Shown in pieces: positions 51,512-61,133 of a stretch of 64,000 bases of DNA. Below the pieces are notes generated by a model that did no database searches, was not told the DNA's origin, and was given only the letters and a program-made list of their open reading frames with translations. Numbering within the stretch: position 1 is the first letter of the stretch; each line of letters starts with the position of its first letter. The translations under genes and the position numbers were made by a program. This stretch comes from Acidovorax sp. sif1233 (GTDB lineage: Bacteria > Pseudomonadota > Gammaproteobacteria > Burkholderiales > Burkholderiaceae_C), in assembly GCF_019218755.1 (NCBI RefSeq), contig NZ_JAHUWZ010000006.1, positions 124,001-188,000 of the forward strand, written 5' to 3'.

Positions 51512-52255
51512 ATGGACGACAACAGCAACAGCAAACCGATTGCCCTGGTCACCGGCGGTGCCGGCGGCATGGGCCTGGCCACGGTCGAACGCCTGGCCCG
51601 CGACGGCTATGCCGTGGTGATGGTGGACCGCGATGAAGCCCTGGCGCAGCGCGAGACCGGCCGCTTGAAGGGCCTGGGCCTGGATGTGCAGTGCCGCGTG
51701 CTCGACCTGACGGACGAAGCGGCCGTGCGCGGCCTGGTGCACTCCCTGCCCCCAGTGCGCGCTCTGGTCAACAACGCCGGCATCTTCGACGAGCGCAAGT
51801 TCCTGGAGGTGAGCAACGACGACTTCCGCCGTGCCTACGAGGTCAACCTCATCGCCGTGGCCACGCTCACACAGGAAGTAGCCAAGACCATGCCCGAGGG
51901 CGGCCGCATCGTGAACATCGCTTCGCGCGCGTACCTGGGGGCGAAGAACCACCCGCACTACGTGGCCTCCAAGGCCGCCGTGGTGGGCTACACGCGCGCC
52001 AGTGCCATGGAACTGGCGCCGCGCGGCATCCTGGTCAACGCGATCGCGCCGGGGCTGATCGATACGCCCATCCTGCGCGCGCTCACGCCCGAGCGGCTGG
52101 CGGCGCAGCTCGCGCTGCAGCCCACGGGCAAGGCCGGCAGGCCGGAAGACATCGCCCAGGCGGTGGCCTTCCTCGTGTCGCCGCAGACCGGCTTCATCAC
52201 CGGGCAGGTGCTGTTCGTCGATGGCGGCAAGTCGCTGGGTGGGTCGGGCGCATGA
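51512..52255 (+). CDS. Short-chain dehydrogenase/reductase (cluster gene 3)
   Basis: The 247-residue protein has LVTGGAGGMGLATVERLARDG, VNNAGIF and the catalytic HYVASKAAVVGYT, with the serine in IASRAY. The ATG at 51512 is chosen over an in-frame ATG at 51449, which lies inside the preceding gene. Its stop overlaps the start of the flavoenzyme gene (ATGA), so the two are coupled. Confidence 0.88.
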   Translation: MDDNSNSKPIALVTGGAGGMGLATVERLARDGYAVVMVDRDEALAQRETGRLKGLGLDVQCRVLDLTDEAAVRGLVHSLPPVRALVNNAGIFDERKFLEVSNDDFRRAYEVNLIAVATLTQEVAKTMPEGGRIVNIASRAYLGAKNHPHYVASKAAVVGYTRASAMELAPRGILVNAIAPGLIDTPILRALTPERLAAQLALQPTGKAGRPEDIAQAVAFLVSPQTGFITGQVLFVDGGKSLGGSGA

Positions 52256-53964
52256 CGGCCCCCCACTGGGATGCCGAGTACGACGTCGTCGTGATCGGCG
52301 CGGGCGCGGGCGGCATGGCCGCCGCGCTGACCGCGAAGATCGAAGGCTGCAGCGTGCTGCTGGTCGAGAAGACCGACCGCGTGGGCGGCTCCACCGCCGT
52401 GTCCGGCGGGGCCGTGTGGGCGCCGCTCAATGCGCAGTCGGCGCGGGTGGGCCACCCCGACAGCTTCGAGAAGGTCTGGACCTACCTGCGCAACACGGTG
52501 GGCGATGCCGCGCCGGCCGGGATGCAGCAGGCCTTCCTGCGCCACGGCGCCGGCATGGTCGACTACCTGGAGAAGCACACCGCGGTGCGGCTTGTCGCGC
52601 GCAGCTACTCGCCCGACTACTACCCCGACCGCGAGGGCGCGGCCTTCGGCGGCCGCTCGCTCGACCCGGCGACGTTCGACGGGCGGGAACTGGGCGCGCA
52701 TTTCCGGGAACTGCGCGACCCCCTGCCCGAGTTCATGGTGCTGGGCGGAATGATGGTCAACATGACCGACGCCAGGCACCTGCTGGCGGTCACGCGCTCG
52801 TTCACGGCCTGGCGCGAGGGCATGAAGCTCGTGCTGCGTTACTTCGCCGACCGGCTGCGCGGCTACCACCGTGGCACGCGCCTGGTGCTGGGCAATGCGC
52901 TGGCGGCCCGGCTTTTCAAGAGCGTGATCGACCGGGGTATCGACTACTGGCTGGACACACCGGTGGAGAAGCTGGACGTGTCCCATGGCGCGGTGGTGGG
53001 CGTCTCGCTGGTGCGCGCGGGCAAGCCGGTGCAGGTGCGGGCGCGCCGCGGCGTGGTGGTGGCCACGGGGGGATTCCCCTGGAGCGAGGAACTGCGCAGT
53101 GCGCACTACCCGTCGCCGACAGGGCCGTGGTCCATGTCGCCGCAAGGCAACCGGGGCGAGGGCATCGCGCTGGCGCGCCAGGCGGGTGCCACGCTGGGGC
53201 AAGGCCACACCAGTCCGGCGTTCTGGGCCCCGGTCTCCGTGCTGCAGCGGCCCGATGGCTCGGTCGTGCGCTACCCGCACCTGGTGTGGGACCGCGCCAA
53301 GCCCGGCCTCATGGCCGTGAACGGGGCCGGCCAGCGCTTCGTCAACGAAGCGACCTCGTACCACGAGTTCGTGCGGGCGATGTACCGCTCCCACGCCACG
53401 GTGCCCACGCTGCCGGCCTACCTGGTCTGCGACAGCGACTTCATGGAGCAATGGGGCATGGGCCTGGCGTTGCCGGGCGGGCGGCCGCGCGATCACCTCG
53501 TCAAGGCCGGCTACCTGGTGAAGGCGCCGACACTGCGGGCGCTCGGCGATGCCCTGGGCATCGGCGGCGCCGCGCTGCAGGCCACGGCCGAGCGCTTCAA
53601 CGCGCAGGCCGACCAGGGGCGCGACGACGACTTCGGCAAGGGCAGCACCGAATACAACCGCTACCTGGGCGACGCGGCGCACCAGCCCAACCCCTGCATC
53701 GGTGCCTTGCGCCAGGGCCCGTTCTATGCCGTGAAGGTGTTCGCGGGCGACATCGGCACGGCCGTGGGCATTGCCTGCAACGAAAATGCCCAGGCGCTCG
53801 ATGCCGCCGGCCAGCCCATCCCGGGCCTCTACGCGGCGGGCAATGACATGCATTCGGTGATGGGCGGCGAGTACCCCGCGCCCGGCATCACCCTGGGGCC
53901 CGCGCTGACCTTCGGGTGGATCGCGGGCCGCCAGCTGGCGCAGGCAGCGCCTTCCCATCCATGA
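52252..53964 (+). CDS. 3-ketosteroid-1-dehydrogenase-like FAD oxidoreductase
   Basis: The 570-residue flavoprotein has the FAD motif VVVIGAGAGGMAAALTA (residues ~12-28), VEKTDRVGGSTAVSGGAVWAP, and the C-terminal GGEYPAPGITLGPALTFGWIAG. This matches the fumarate-reductase/ketosteroid 1-dehydrogenase family, which desaturates ring ketones next to the carbonyl. Other steroid-pathway genes are not seen, so the natural substrate may be another cyclic ketone. It is coupled to the preceding SDR. Confidence 0.88.
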   Translation: MTAPHWDAEYDVVVIGAGAGGMAAALTAKIEGCSVLLVEKTDRVGGSTAVSGGAVWAPLNAQSARVGHPDSFEKVWTYLRNTVGDAAPAGMQQAFLRHGAGMVDYLEKHTAVRLVARSYSPDYYPDREGAAFGGRSLDPATFDGRELGAHFRELRDPLPEFMVLGGMMVNMTDARHLLAVTRSFTAWREGMKLVLRYFADRLRGYHRGTRLVLGNALAARLFKSVIDRGIDYWLDTPVEKLDVSHGAVVGVSLVRAGKPVQVRARRGVVVATGGFPWSEELRSAHYPSPTGPWSMSPQGNRGEGIALARQAGATLGQGHTSPAFWAPVSVLQRPDGSVVRYPHLVWDRAKPGLMAVNGAGQRFVNEATSYHEFVRAMYRSHATVPTLPAYLVCDSDFMEQWGMGLALPGGRPRDHLVKAGYLVKAPTLRALGDALGIGGAALQATAERFNAQADQGRDDDFGKGSTEYNRYLGDAAHQPNPCIGALRQGPFYAVKVFAGDIGTAVGIACNENAQALDAAGQPIPGLYAAGNDMHSVMGGEYPAPGITLGPALTFGWIAGRQLAQAAPSHP

Positions 53965-53978
53965 ACCGGTGAACTTCC

Positions 53979-54587
53979 ATGCAGATCTATTTCTCTCCGT
54001 TCTCTCCCTATGTGCGCAAATGCCTGGTCACGGCGCACGAGCTGGGCCTCAGCGACCGCGTGCAGCTGCTGCCGTCCAACGCCAATCCGGTGCAGCGCGA
54101 CCGGGACATCATCGCCAGGAACCCGCTGGGCAAGGTGCCGACCTTCATCACCGATGAGGGCGCCGTGCTTTACGACAGCCGCGTCATCTGCGAATACCTC
54201 GACGAGATCGGCAACGGAACGCTGTTTCCCCGCAGTGGCGATGCGCGCTGGAATGCGCTGACGCTGCAGGCGCTCGGAGACGGCATCCTCGACGGCGCGC
54301 TGATCGCCCGCTATGAGGACGTGGCGCGGCCCGAGCCGCTGCGCTGGCCAGAGTGGCGCGCCGCGCAGCTGGACAAGGCCGAGACTTCGCTGGCCCACCT
54401 GTCCGCGAACCCCGCACTCATCGCGCCGCAGCGGCTGGACATCGGCACGCTCACGGTGGCCTGTGCGCTGTGGTACCTGGATCTCAGGTTTGCGGACTTC
54501 GGATGGCGCCAGCGCCATCCCGCCGTTGCGGCCTGGTACGAGGCATTTTCAAAGCGTCCATCGTTGCAGGCGAGCTGGGCGCTGTGA
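53979..54587 (+). CDS. Glutathione S-transferase, last gene of the catabolic cluster
   Basis: The 202-residue protein has an N-terminal thioredoxin fold with SPFSPYVRKCLVTAHELGL and the glutathione-binding NPLGKVPTFITDEGAVLYDS. In aromatic pathways such proteins act as maleylpyruvate isomerases or detoxify electrophiles. It starts 14 bases after the flavoenzyme gene. It is followed by a convergent Bug-type gene. Confidence 0.88.
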   Translation: MQIYFSPFSPYVRKCLVTAHELGLSDRVQLLPSNANPVQRDRDIIARNPLGKVPTFITDEGAVLYDSRVICEYLDEIGNGTLFPRSGDARWNALTLQALGDGILDGALIARYEDVARPEPLRWPEWRAAQLDKAETSLAHLSANPALIAPQRLDIGTLTVACALWYLDLRFADFGWRQRHPAVAAWYEAFSKRPSLQASWAL

Positions 54588-54621
54588 TCCGGCGCGCGCC
54601 AGCGCCCCATCGCTGCCGCGC

Positions 54622-55617
54622 TCACTCCGCCCGGATGTTCGCGCGCTGGGCGATCGCGCGCATGCGCGGCAGTTCGTCCTCGATCCGCGCCAGCACGGCG
54701 TCGCCGCTGGCATAGGACTGCTCCAGCCCGCTGGCGATGAGCTTGCTGCGGATCTCGGCATCCGCCATGGTCTCGGCCAGGGCCTTGCCCAGCTTCGCCT
54801 TGACTTCGGCGGGCAGGCCGCGCGGCGCCACGACGGCCAGCCACGAATCCGCGGCAAAACCGGCGAAGCCGCTTTCCGCCACCGTGGGCACATCCGGCAG
54901 CTGCGTGGCCCGCGCCGCGCCGGTGACCACGATGGGCTTGATCTTGCCGCCCTTGAGCTGCGGCAGCGCGGCCGCCACCGTGTCGATGGTGAACGGGATC
55001 TGCCCACCGATCAGGTCGCTCATGGCGGGTGCGCTGCCGCGGTAGGGCACATGCATCAGCTGGATGCCGGTGGCCGACCACATCAGCTCGGCGGCAAAGT
55101 GGCCCGTGGTGCCGCTGCCGAACGAGCCGTAGGAGAACTTGTCCGGAGCGCGCTTCACCGCCGCGATCAGCTGCGGGAGGTTGGCCACCGGCACATCGCG
55201 GTGGGCCAGCAGGATCAGCGGCACGCGCGCCACCATGCCGATGGGCTCGAAACTCTTGACCGGGTCGTATGGCAGCTTGTTGTTGAGCGCCGGGTTGACG
55301 GTGAAGGTGGAGCCCGAGCTGATCAGCAGCGTGTAGCCGTCGGCCGGAGCGTTGGCCACGAAGGATGCGCCCACGATGGTGCCCGCACCCGCCTTGTTCT
55401 CGACCACCACCGCCTGGCCCAGGCGTTCGCCCAGCTTCTTGCTGATGAGCCGGCCCACGATGTCGACGGCCCCGCCGGGCGGAAAGGGCACCACCAGCTG
55501 CACCGGCTTGGCGGGGTAGCCATCGGCGTGCGCCATGCGCCCCCAACCCAAGCCTGCGATGGCTGCCATGAACAACAAGGCGACGCTGGTGCGTCTTTTG
55601 GGCTGTGGGCATTTCAT
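54622..55617 (-). CDS. Bug/TctC-family tripartite carboxylate-binding protein
   Basis: The 331-residue secreted protein has a signal (RRTSVALLFMAAIAGLGWG) and the Bug fold: YPAKPVQLVVPFPPGGAVDIVGR and KLPYDPVKSFEPIGMVARVP. It binds small carboxylic acids for TctAB transporters; no tctAB lies nearby. AAGGA precedes the ATG at 55617. No gene is supported in the 274 bases between it and acdS. Confidence 0.88.
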   Translation of the reverse strand: MKCPQPKRRTSVALLFMAAIAGLGWGRMAHADGYPAKPVQLVVPFPPGGAVDIVGRLISKKLGERLGQAVVVENKAGAGTIVGASFVANAPADGYTLLISSGSTFTVNPALNNKLPYDPVKSFEPIGMVARVPLILLAHRDVPVANLPQLIAAVKRAPDKFSYGSFGSGTTGHFAAELMWSATGIQLMHVPYRGSAPAMSDLIGGQIPFTIDTVAAALPQLKGGKIKPIVVTGAARATQLPDVPTVAESGFAGFAADSWLAVVAPRGLPAEVKAKLGKALAETMADAEIRSKLIASGLEQSYASGDAVLARIEDELPRMRAIAQRANIRAE

Positions 55618-55891
55618 GTGGCGGTCCTTCTGGTGCGGGTTGTTCACCCTGCGTTGCGGCTGTGAACAAGGGGAAGGCGCGCCAGTCTTCGTCTCGCTCT
55701 GGCCACGCCTGTCGCTACTGCGGAGTTGTCGAGGCCGCCAGGGCGATGAGATGAGGGCACGGGGCCATGGCGGTGGAAGACCGGGCGGCATGCGCAGGTC
55801 TTGCGAGGGCAGAGCGGGGGGCGCTCAGATCACGGACAGCCCGGCCAGCCGGCACAGGCGCTGTTGCTCGGTTTCCTCGCGCGGCGGTGCG

Positions 55892-56908
55892 TCAGCCGTT
55901 GCGAAAAAGAAAGCTGTAGGCGTTCAACGCCGGCACCCCTCCCAGGTGCGCGTACAGCACGCGGGAGCCTTCGGGGAATTCGCCCTTGCGCACCATGTCG
56001 ATCATGCCGTGCATGGACTTGCCTTCGTACACCGGGTCGGTGAGCATGCCTTCCTGGCGTGCGCACAGGCGGATGGCTTCGAGCGTGCCCTCGTTGGGCA
56101 GGCCGTACTCGGGGCCGCCGTAGCGCGTGTCCAGCACCACGTCCTCGGCCGTGATCTCCTGGCCCAGCTCCACCAGCTTGGCCGTGTTCTGCGCGATGCG
56201 CAGCACCTGGGCATGCGTCTTCTCGGGCTTGGCCGAGGCGTCGATGCCGATCACCTTGCGCGCCCGGCCGTCGGCCGCAAAGCCCACCACCATGCCGGCC
56301 TGCGTGCTGCCCGTGACCGAGCACACGACGATGTAGTCAAACGTAAAGCCCAGCTCCTTCTCCTGCTGGCGCACTTCCTCGGCAAAGCCCACGAAGCCCA
56401 GGCCGCCGTAGGGGTGCTCGGAGCAGCCGGCCGGGATGGGGAAGGGCTTGCCGCCGGCTTTCTTCACGTCTTCCATGGCCTGCTCCCAGCTCGGGCGGAT
56501 GCCGATGTCGAAGCCCGCAGCGTCCAGGCGCACGTCGGCGCCCATGATGCGGCTCATCTCGATGTTGCCCACGCGGTCGTACACCGCATCGGAGTAGTTG
56601 ACCCAGTTCTCCTGCACCAGCACGCACTTCATGCCCAGGTGCGCGGCCACGGCGGCCACCTGGCGCGTCTGGTTGGACTGGATGCCGCCGATGGAGACCA
56701 GTGTGTCGTAGCCGCCCGCGATCGCCTCGGGGATGAGGTATTCGAGCTTGCGCGTCTTGTTGCCGCCAAAGGCCAGGCCCGAGTTGCAGTCCTCGCGCTT
56801 GGCGTACAGGTGCACCTTGCCGCCCAGGTGGGCCGACAGGCGCGGCAGCGCGGTGATGGGCGAGGGCCCGAAGGTCAGCGGGTGGCGGGCGAATTTCTGC
56901 AGGTTCAT
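55892..56908 (-). CDS. acdS: 1-aminocyclopropane-1-carboxylate deaminase
   Basis: The 338-residue PLP enzyme converts ACC, the ethylene precursor of plants, to 2-oxobutanoate and ammonia. K51 (GGNKTRK) is the PLP lysine. Residues Y294, E295 (VYEGKS) and L322 (AHLGG) are those that distinguish true ACC deaminases from D-cysteine desulfhydrases. The ATG at 56908 gives the canonical length; the longer frame from 56965 is not conserved. It is divergent from an Lrp-type regulator, the usual acdR-acdS layout of plant-associated proteobacteria. Confidence 0.95.
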   Translation of the reverse strand: MNLQKFARHPLTFGPSPITALPRLSAHLGGKVHLYAKREDCNSGLAFGGNKTRKLEYLIPEAIAGGYDTLVSIGGIQSNQTRQVAAVAAHLGMKCVLVQENWVNYSDAVYDRVGNIEMSRIMGADVRLDAAGFDIGIRPSWEQAMEDVKKAGGKPFPIPAGCSEHPYGGLGFVGFAEEVRQQEKELGFTFDYIVVCSVTGSTQAGMVVGFAADGRARKVIGIDASAKPEKTHAQVLRIAQNTAKLVELGQEITAEDVVLDTRYGGPEYGLPNEGTLEAIRLCARQEGMLTDPVYEGKSMHGMIDMVRKGEFPEGSRVLYAHLGGVPALNAYSFLFRNG

Positions 56909-57032
56909 GGCGGGTTTCCGGTCGATGGAAGGGATGGTGCAAGAGGTGGCTTGCAGTGCCTTCATCGTAGGAAAACACGCGCATACAGTGGTTGCGAATT
57001 TCTTCCTGATTTCAGCGTTTCAGGTTTGTGTA

Positions 57033-57060
57033 TGAGAATATGAAAAACTAATATTTCTCA
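57033..57060. promoter_or_regulatory. Inverted repeat in the acdS-acdR promoter region
   Basis: TGAGAATAT (57033-57041) and ATATTTCTCA (57051-57060) form an inverted repeat with one extra base, ending 9 bases before the acdR start. It is a good candidate Lrp-type operator for AcdR. Confidence 0.5.
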
Positions 57061-57069
57061 CAGATCACT

Positions 57070-57585
57070 ATGCGCACAATAAAAGTTCGTGCCAAGAATG
57101 TGCCGCAGTCCGATGTGTCGGCCGAGCTGGACCGTACCGACAAGGCCATCCTGCGCCAGCTGCAGCGTGATGCCTCGCTGTCCAATGTGGCGCTGGCCGA
57201 GAAGGTGCACCTGAGCCCGCCCGCCTGCCTGCGCCGCGTGGAGCGGCTCAAGCGCCTGGGGCTCATCGACGGCATCGTGGCGTTGCTCAACCCCCAGGCC
57301 GTGGGCGCGGGCATGCTGGTGATGATTGGGGTGGTGCTGGACCGCTCCACGCCCGAGTCGTTTGCCGAGTTTGAAAAGGCGGCGGCCAAGGTGTCCGGCT
57401 GCATGGAATGCCATGTGGTCACCGGCGAGTTCGACTACTTCATGCTGGTGCGCACGCGCGACAACGACAGCTTCAACCGGCTGCATGCCGAGCAGCTGCT
57501 CTACCTGCCTGGCGTGCGGCAGGTGCGCTCGTTCATGGTGCTGCGCAATGTGCTGTCCACCACCGAGCTGCCGCTGGCGCTGTAG
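57070..57585 (+). CDS. acdR: Lrp/AsnC-family regulator (AcdR)
   Basis: The 171-residue protein has an N-terminal helix-turn-helix (LDRTDKAILRQLQRDASLSNVALAEKVHLSPPACLRRVERL in parts) and a C-terminal RAM effector-binding domain (about 95-165). In Pseudomonas and Variovorax AcdR activates acdS in response to ACC or leucine. The divergent position and 161-base shared gap support the same role here. Confidence 0.88.
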   Translation: MRTIKVRAKNVPQSDVSAELDRTDKAILRQLQRDASLSNVALAEKVHLSPPACLRRVERLKRLGLIDGIVALLNPQAVGAGMLVMIGVVLDRSTPESFAEFEKAAAKVSGCMECHVVTGEFDYFMLVRTRDNDSFNRLHAEQLLYLPGVRQVRSFMVLRNVLSTTELPLAL

Positions 57586-57603
57586 CGGCGGCCAGCCCTC
57601 CGC

Positions 57604-58518
57604 TCACGGGGCGCTGCGCAGGCGCCCCACCACGGCCGACCAGGCCGGACCGCCGAACAGGTTGACCACCAGCCCCGCCATCAAGAGCCCCGCGCCCGCA
57701 AAGTGCACGGGCAACAACTGCTCGCCGAACACCCACCAGCCCGTGGTCAGGCCCACCACGGGCACCAGCAGGGTGAAGGGGGCGACGCGGTTCACCGGGT
57801 AGCGCGACATGAGATACGTCCACAGCCCGAAGCCCAGCAGCGTGGAGATCCAGGCGATGTAGGCCACGGCGGCCATGGATTTCAGCGACAGGTGCTGCAC
57901 GGCGGCCCACACGGCCGCGGGCCCGTCCAGCAGCAAGGACAGCGCCACGAATGGCAGCGGCGCCACCACGCTCGACCACACGATGAAGGCAAACTGGTTC
58001 ATCGGCCCGTAGCGTCCCACGGCGCGCGTGACGATGTTGCCGCAGCCCCACATCGCCGCCGCCCCCACGGTCAGTGCGAATCCCGCCAGCGGCATCGACG
58101 CGCCGTGGGCACTGCCGATCAGCACCAGCCCCACGCCGGCCAGCGCCAGGCCCGCCACCTGGTTGCCCTGCCATGCCTCGCGCAGCCACCAGGCCGCCAG
58201 CAGCAGCGTGAAGAACGACTGCGACTGCAGCACCAGCGAGGCCAGGCCCGACGGCATGCCGATGTGGATGGCGGTGAACAGCAGCGCGAACTGGCCCACC
58301 GCCATGGTCATGCCGTACAGCAGGTACAGGCGCAGCGGCACCCTGGGCGGCGTCACGAACAGCAGCGCCGGAAACGCCGCCAGCAGGTAGCGCAGCGCGC
58401 CCAGCAGCAGCGGTGGCACACCGGCCACGCCCACCTTGATGACGGCGAAGTTGAGCCCCCAGACCACGATGACGAGCAGGGCCAGGGCGAGATCGCGGGG
58501 GCGCAGGGCAGTGTTCAT
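57604..58518 (-). CDS. EamA-family (drug/metabolite) transporter
   Basis: The 304-residue inner-membrane protein has ten predicted helices in two EamA repeats, beginning LALALLVIVVWGLNFAVIKVG and PLLLGALRYLLAAFPALLF. Relatives export amino acids or cysteine/O-acetylserine. No regulatory element stands out. The substrate cannot be told. Confidence 0.88.
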   Translation of the reverse strand: MNTALRPRDLALALLVIVVWGLNFAVIKVGVAGVPPLLLGALRYLLAAFPALLFVTPPRVPLRLYLLYGMTMAVGQFALLFTAIHIGMPSGLASLVLQSQSFFTLLLAAWWLREAWQGNQVAGLALAGVGLVLIGSAHGASMPLAGFALTVGAAAMWGCGNIVTRAVGRYGPMNQFAFIVWSSVVAPLPFVALSLLLDGPAAVWAAVQHLSLKSMAAVAYIAWISTLLGFGLWTYLMSRYPVNRVAPFTLLVPVVGLTTGWWVFGEQLLPVHFAGAGLLMAGLVVNLFGGPAWSAVVGRLRSAP

Positions 58519-58612
58519 GCCCTGTATTTTCGGTGCACCGGCGGGTCCGTGGCCGCGCGTTTCACGACCGGCCTGGTGCGAAAACGGACATGCCCGGGCC
58601 CACCCCGGGGCG

Positions 58613-59794
58613 TTACGCCGCTTCCACCGCGAAGCTCAGCCCCGCGCGGGCCTGCAGCCGCGCGACCAGCTTGCCGCCCAGCGCGGGCGCCGTGGTCCAG
58701 ATGCCGCCGGGGGTGTCCGTGGCGTCCTGCAGCAGGCACACGGCCGCCTCGGTGATCATCTTGGAGGTGGAGCCATAGCCCGGGTCGCGGTCGCCCTTGA
58801 CGCCCACGCGCAGGCTGTTGCCCGCGGCGTCGGTGCCCAGGAAGAGCACGTCGTAGAAGCCGTTCTCGCGTTCCTCGCGCGAAGGGCCCTCGCCGGGCTT
58901 GGGGCCCTTGTCCGAGCCCAGCGACTTGTCGCCCGCCACGGCATTGGCCATGGCCTCGCCCTTTTCGCCGGGGCCGGTGATGAGCATTTCGTCGTACACG
59001 AAGTCGGTGCCGTAGGCGTGCTGCAGCAGGAAATTGGAGCGGTGCACGTTGCGGGTGTTGATGGCGGCCATCACGAACGGGGCCACCCACACTCCTTCGC
59101 CCAGGGCCTCGTCCACCATGGGCTTGTTGCCCGAGGGCTGGCGCGGCCCTTCGAAGCCGGGCGTGAGCGAGAACGGGTTCTTGAGCAGGTCCAGCACGGC
59201 GGGGTTGGTGGCGGCGGCGGCCATGGTGGCCTTCAGGCTGGCGGCGGTGCCGCCCGAGAATGTGCCCTTCATCTTGCGCACCCGGCCGCGCACCCGGCTC
59301 GCGGGGTGGCCGAAACGGGCCTTCATCTCGGTTTGCAGCAGGTACACGCCCAGGTCGAACGGGATGGAGTCGAACCCGCACGAGAACACGATGCGCGCGC
59401 CGCTGGCCCGGGCCGTGGCTTCGTGCGCGTCGATCATCTGGCGCATCCACGCGGGTTCGCCGCACAGGTCCACGTAGTCCACGCCGGCCGCCGCGCACGC
59501 GGCCACCAGTTCGTTGCCGTAGAGCTGGTAGGGCCCCACGGTGGTCAGCACCAGGCGGGTCTGGTCCATCAGCGCCTGCAGGCTGGCGGGGTCGGTGCTG
59601 TCGGTCACGATCAGCGGGGTGTCGGCCGGGGCGCCCACTTCGTCGCGCACGGCGGCGAGCTTGTCGGCATTGCGCCCGCCCATGGCCCAGCGCAGGCCGC
59701 TGCCGGTGGGATAGCGCTGCAAAAGGTACTCGACCACGAGGCGGCCCGTGAAGCCGGTGGCGCCGTGGACGACAAGATCGAAGGGTTTGGTCAT
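58613..59794 (-). CDS. Saccharopine-dehydrogenase-like NAD(P)-binding protein
   Basis: The 393-residue protein has the Rossmann motif VVHGATGFTGRLVVEYL near residue 8 and VLTTVGPYQLYGNELVAACAAAGVDYVDLCGE (in parts), as in saccharopine-dehydrogenase-like reductases and mycobacterial trans-acting enoyl reductases. The ATG at 59794 gives the family start; the long upstream frame is low-complexity. Function unknown; a lipid-type substrate is possible. Confidence 0.85.
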   Translation of the reverse strand: MTKPFDLVVHGATGFTGRLVVEYLLQRYPTGSGLRWAMGGRNADKLAAVRDEVGAPADTPLIVTDSTDPASLQALMDQTRLVLTTVGPYQLYGNELVAACAAAGVDYVDLCGEPAWMRQMIDAHEATARASGARIVFSCGFDSIPFDLGVYLLQTEMKARFGHPASRVRGRVRKMKGTFSGGTAASLKATMAAAATNPAVLDLLKNPFSLTPGFEGPRQPSGNKPMVDEALGEGVWVAPFVMAAINTRNVHRSNFLLQHAYGTDFVYDEMLITGPGEKGEAMANAVAGDKSLGSDKGPKPGEGPSREERENGFYDVLFLGTDAAGNSLRVGVKGDRDPGYGSTSKMITEAAVCLLQDATDTPGGIWTTAPALGGKLVARLQARAGLSFAVEAA

Positions 59795-59935
59795 GGGCTG
59801 TCTCCGTGCACTGCTGCGTGCGGGTGGGGGAAGGGGCGGGCGCCGCCGCGGGCGGCCGCCGGCTGCTGGGATGCGATTGTGAAAGACAAGCGGGTGCCGG
59901 CATGTCGCCCAGGTGCCGCTTGCAATGGGCAAAAA

Positions 59936-59952
59936 GTATCGTTTGGCGATAC
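59936..59952. promoter_or_regulatory. Perfect palindrome upstream of the saccharopine-dehydrogenase-like gene
   Basis: GTATCG-tttgg-CGATAC is a perfect inverted repeat in the 269-base gap. On the minus strand it is followed by TTTTT, as in a terminator, but no minus-strand gene precedes it. An operator role is the alternative. Confidence 0.35.
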
Positions 59953-60063
59953 CGTGAAGCCGGACTGCCGCCACTGGCGCAACCCGGCGGGGGCGGCGGG
60001 GGCCGGGCCCGGCACCATGCGGTCCGTGTTCAACCACGGGCCTGACAAGGGCCCCACCTCTGT

Positions 60064-60561
60064 ATGTCATCCAATGCCCCCTTCCTCGTTCAGCGTGACA
60101 CCCGTGCCTGGCAACTGCAGGTGTGGGTCTCGTTCGGCATCGCCGTCTTCCTGTGCGCCGTGGGGCTGGCCTGGCTGCCGGGCGAGCAGCTGGAGCAGGC
60201 GTTCATGGTGATGGGCTATGTGTTCTGCCTCTCGGCCGCGTTCGTGCTGGCCAAGTTCGTGCGGGACAACGAGAGCGCCGCGCGCCGCGGTGCGGGCGAC
60301 ACGCCCATGTGGAAGCTGGTGGTCTGGGGCGGATTCGCCGTGGCCATGGGCCTCACGGGCTGGGGCCTGTTCGGCATGGAGATCAACGTGACCTACAAGG
60401 CCTTCCTGGGTGTGAGCTGGCTGTACCTGATCACCACCGCCTTCACGCTGGCCAAGATGCTGCGCGACCGCCACGAGGCTGACCTGCTGGAAGCACGCCT
60501 GCAAGGCCGCCGCGAAGCTGCCGCAGCACATGCTGCTACGTCTGGTAACAACGCCAGCTGA
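60064..60561 (+). CDS. YiaA/YiaB-family inner-membrane protein
   Basis: The 165-residue protein has four hydrophobic segments in two pairs, each pair matching the YiaAB two-helix domain (QVWVSFGIAVFLCAVGLAWL; KLVVWGGFAVAMGLTGWGLF). The cytoplasmic C-terminus is charged. Function unknown; relatives are stress-linked inner-membrane proteins. A hairpin follows in the gap before the next gene. Confidence 0.8.
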   Translation: MSSNAPFLVQRDTRAWQLQVWVSFGIAVFLCAVGLAWLPGEQLEQAFMVMGYVFCLSAAFVLAKFVRDNESAARRGAGDTPMWKLVVWGGFAVAMGLTGWGLFGMEINVTYKAFLGVSWLYLITTAFTLAKMLRDRHEADLLEARLQGRREAAAAHAATSGNNAS

Positions 60562-60620
60562 GTTTCCGGCGTTCGCCCTGGCCCCATGGCGGATGCTCGG
60601 AGGTTGCCCTGAAAAAATCC

Positions 60621-60647
60621 GGTGCTGCCGCGCTACTGCGCAGCACC
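60621..60647 (+). promoter_or_regulatory. Hairpin between the YiaA-type and secreted-protein genes
   Basis: GGTGCTGC (60621-60628) pairs perfectly with GCAGCACC (60640-60647) with an 11-base loop. It ends 5 bases before the ribosome binding site of the next gene (GAGGAG). No T-tract is present. Confidence 0.4.
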
Positions 60648-60666
60648 TCCCGCGAGGAGTGAAACC

Positions 60667-61122
60667 ATGAAGAAATTGCCGAAGATCCTGACCCTTGCCC
60701 TGGCCGCCGGCCTGCTGTGCACGCTGGCCGCCTTGCCCGCGCGCGCCCAGAGCGAGGCCTCGGCCGCGCTGTCGCTGCTGCCTGTCGCTTCGGTGGTGGG
60801 CACGGCGTCGGTGGCGTCCGCCGCCGCTGGCGCGGTCGTGGCGGTGCCTGCCGCATTGTCGGTGGCGGGTGCGGTGCTGACCGTGAAGACGGTGGAGGCC
60901 TCGGCCACCGGCACGGTGTACCTGCTGGAGCGCGCCTCCGACGGCGCCCAGGTCAGCGTCGAGGTGGCGGGCCGGGGCGTGGGCGCATCGGCGCACACCG
61001 TGGGCACGGTGGTGACCTGCAGCGTGATCGGCACGGGCGTGGTGCTGTCGGTGGCGGGCGAGGCGATCGCCTTCGTGCCCAACGCCATCGGCCGTGCGCT
61101 GCTGCACAACGAGCGCCTGTAA
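60667..61122 (+). CDS. Small secreted protein, hydrophobic, unknown
   Basis: The 151-residue protein has a signal peptide (MKKLPKILTLALAAGLLCTLAALPARA) and a mature part dominated by Ala/Val/Ser (SLLPVASVVGTASVASAA, AVPAALSVAGAVLTVKTVEAS), ending with RASDGAQVSVEVAG. It resembles STM0539-type periplasmic proteins by eye, but this is unverified. It is 12 bases from the DUF2145 gene and likely co-expressed with it. Confidence 0.75.
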   Translation: MKKLPKILTLALAAGLLCTLAALPARAQSEASAALSLLPVASVVGTASVASAAAGAVVAVPAALSVAGAVLTVKTVEASATGTVYLLERASDGAQVSVEVAGRGVGASAHTVGTVVTCSVIGTGVVLSVAGEAIAFVPNAIGRALLHNERL

Positions 61123-61133
61123 GGGGCACCGCC

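Noticed and set aside
55618-55891. Additional gene or RNA between the Bug-type gene and acdS
   Set aside because: No open frame with a start signal, no repeat and no convincing structure was found.
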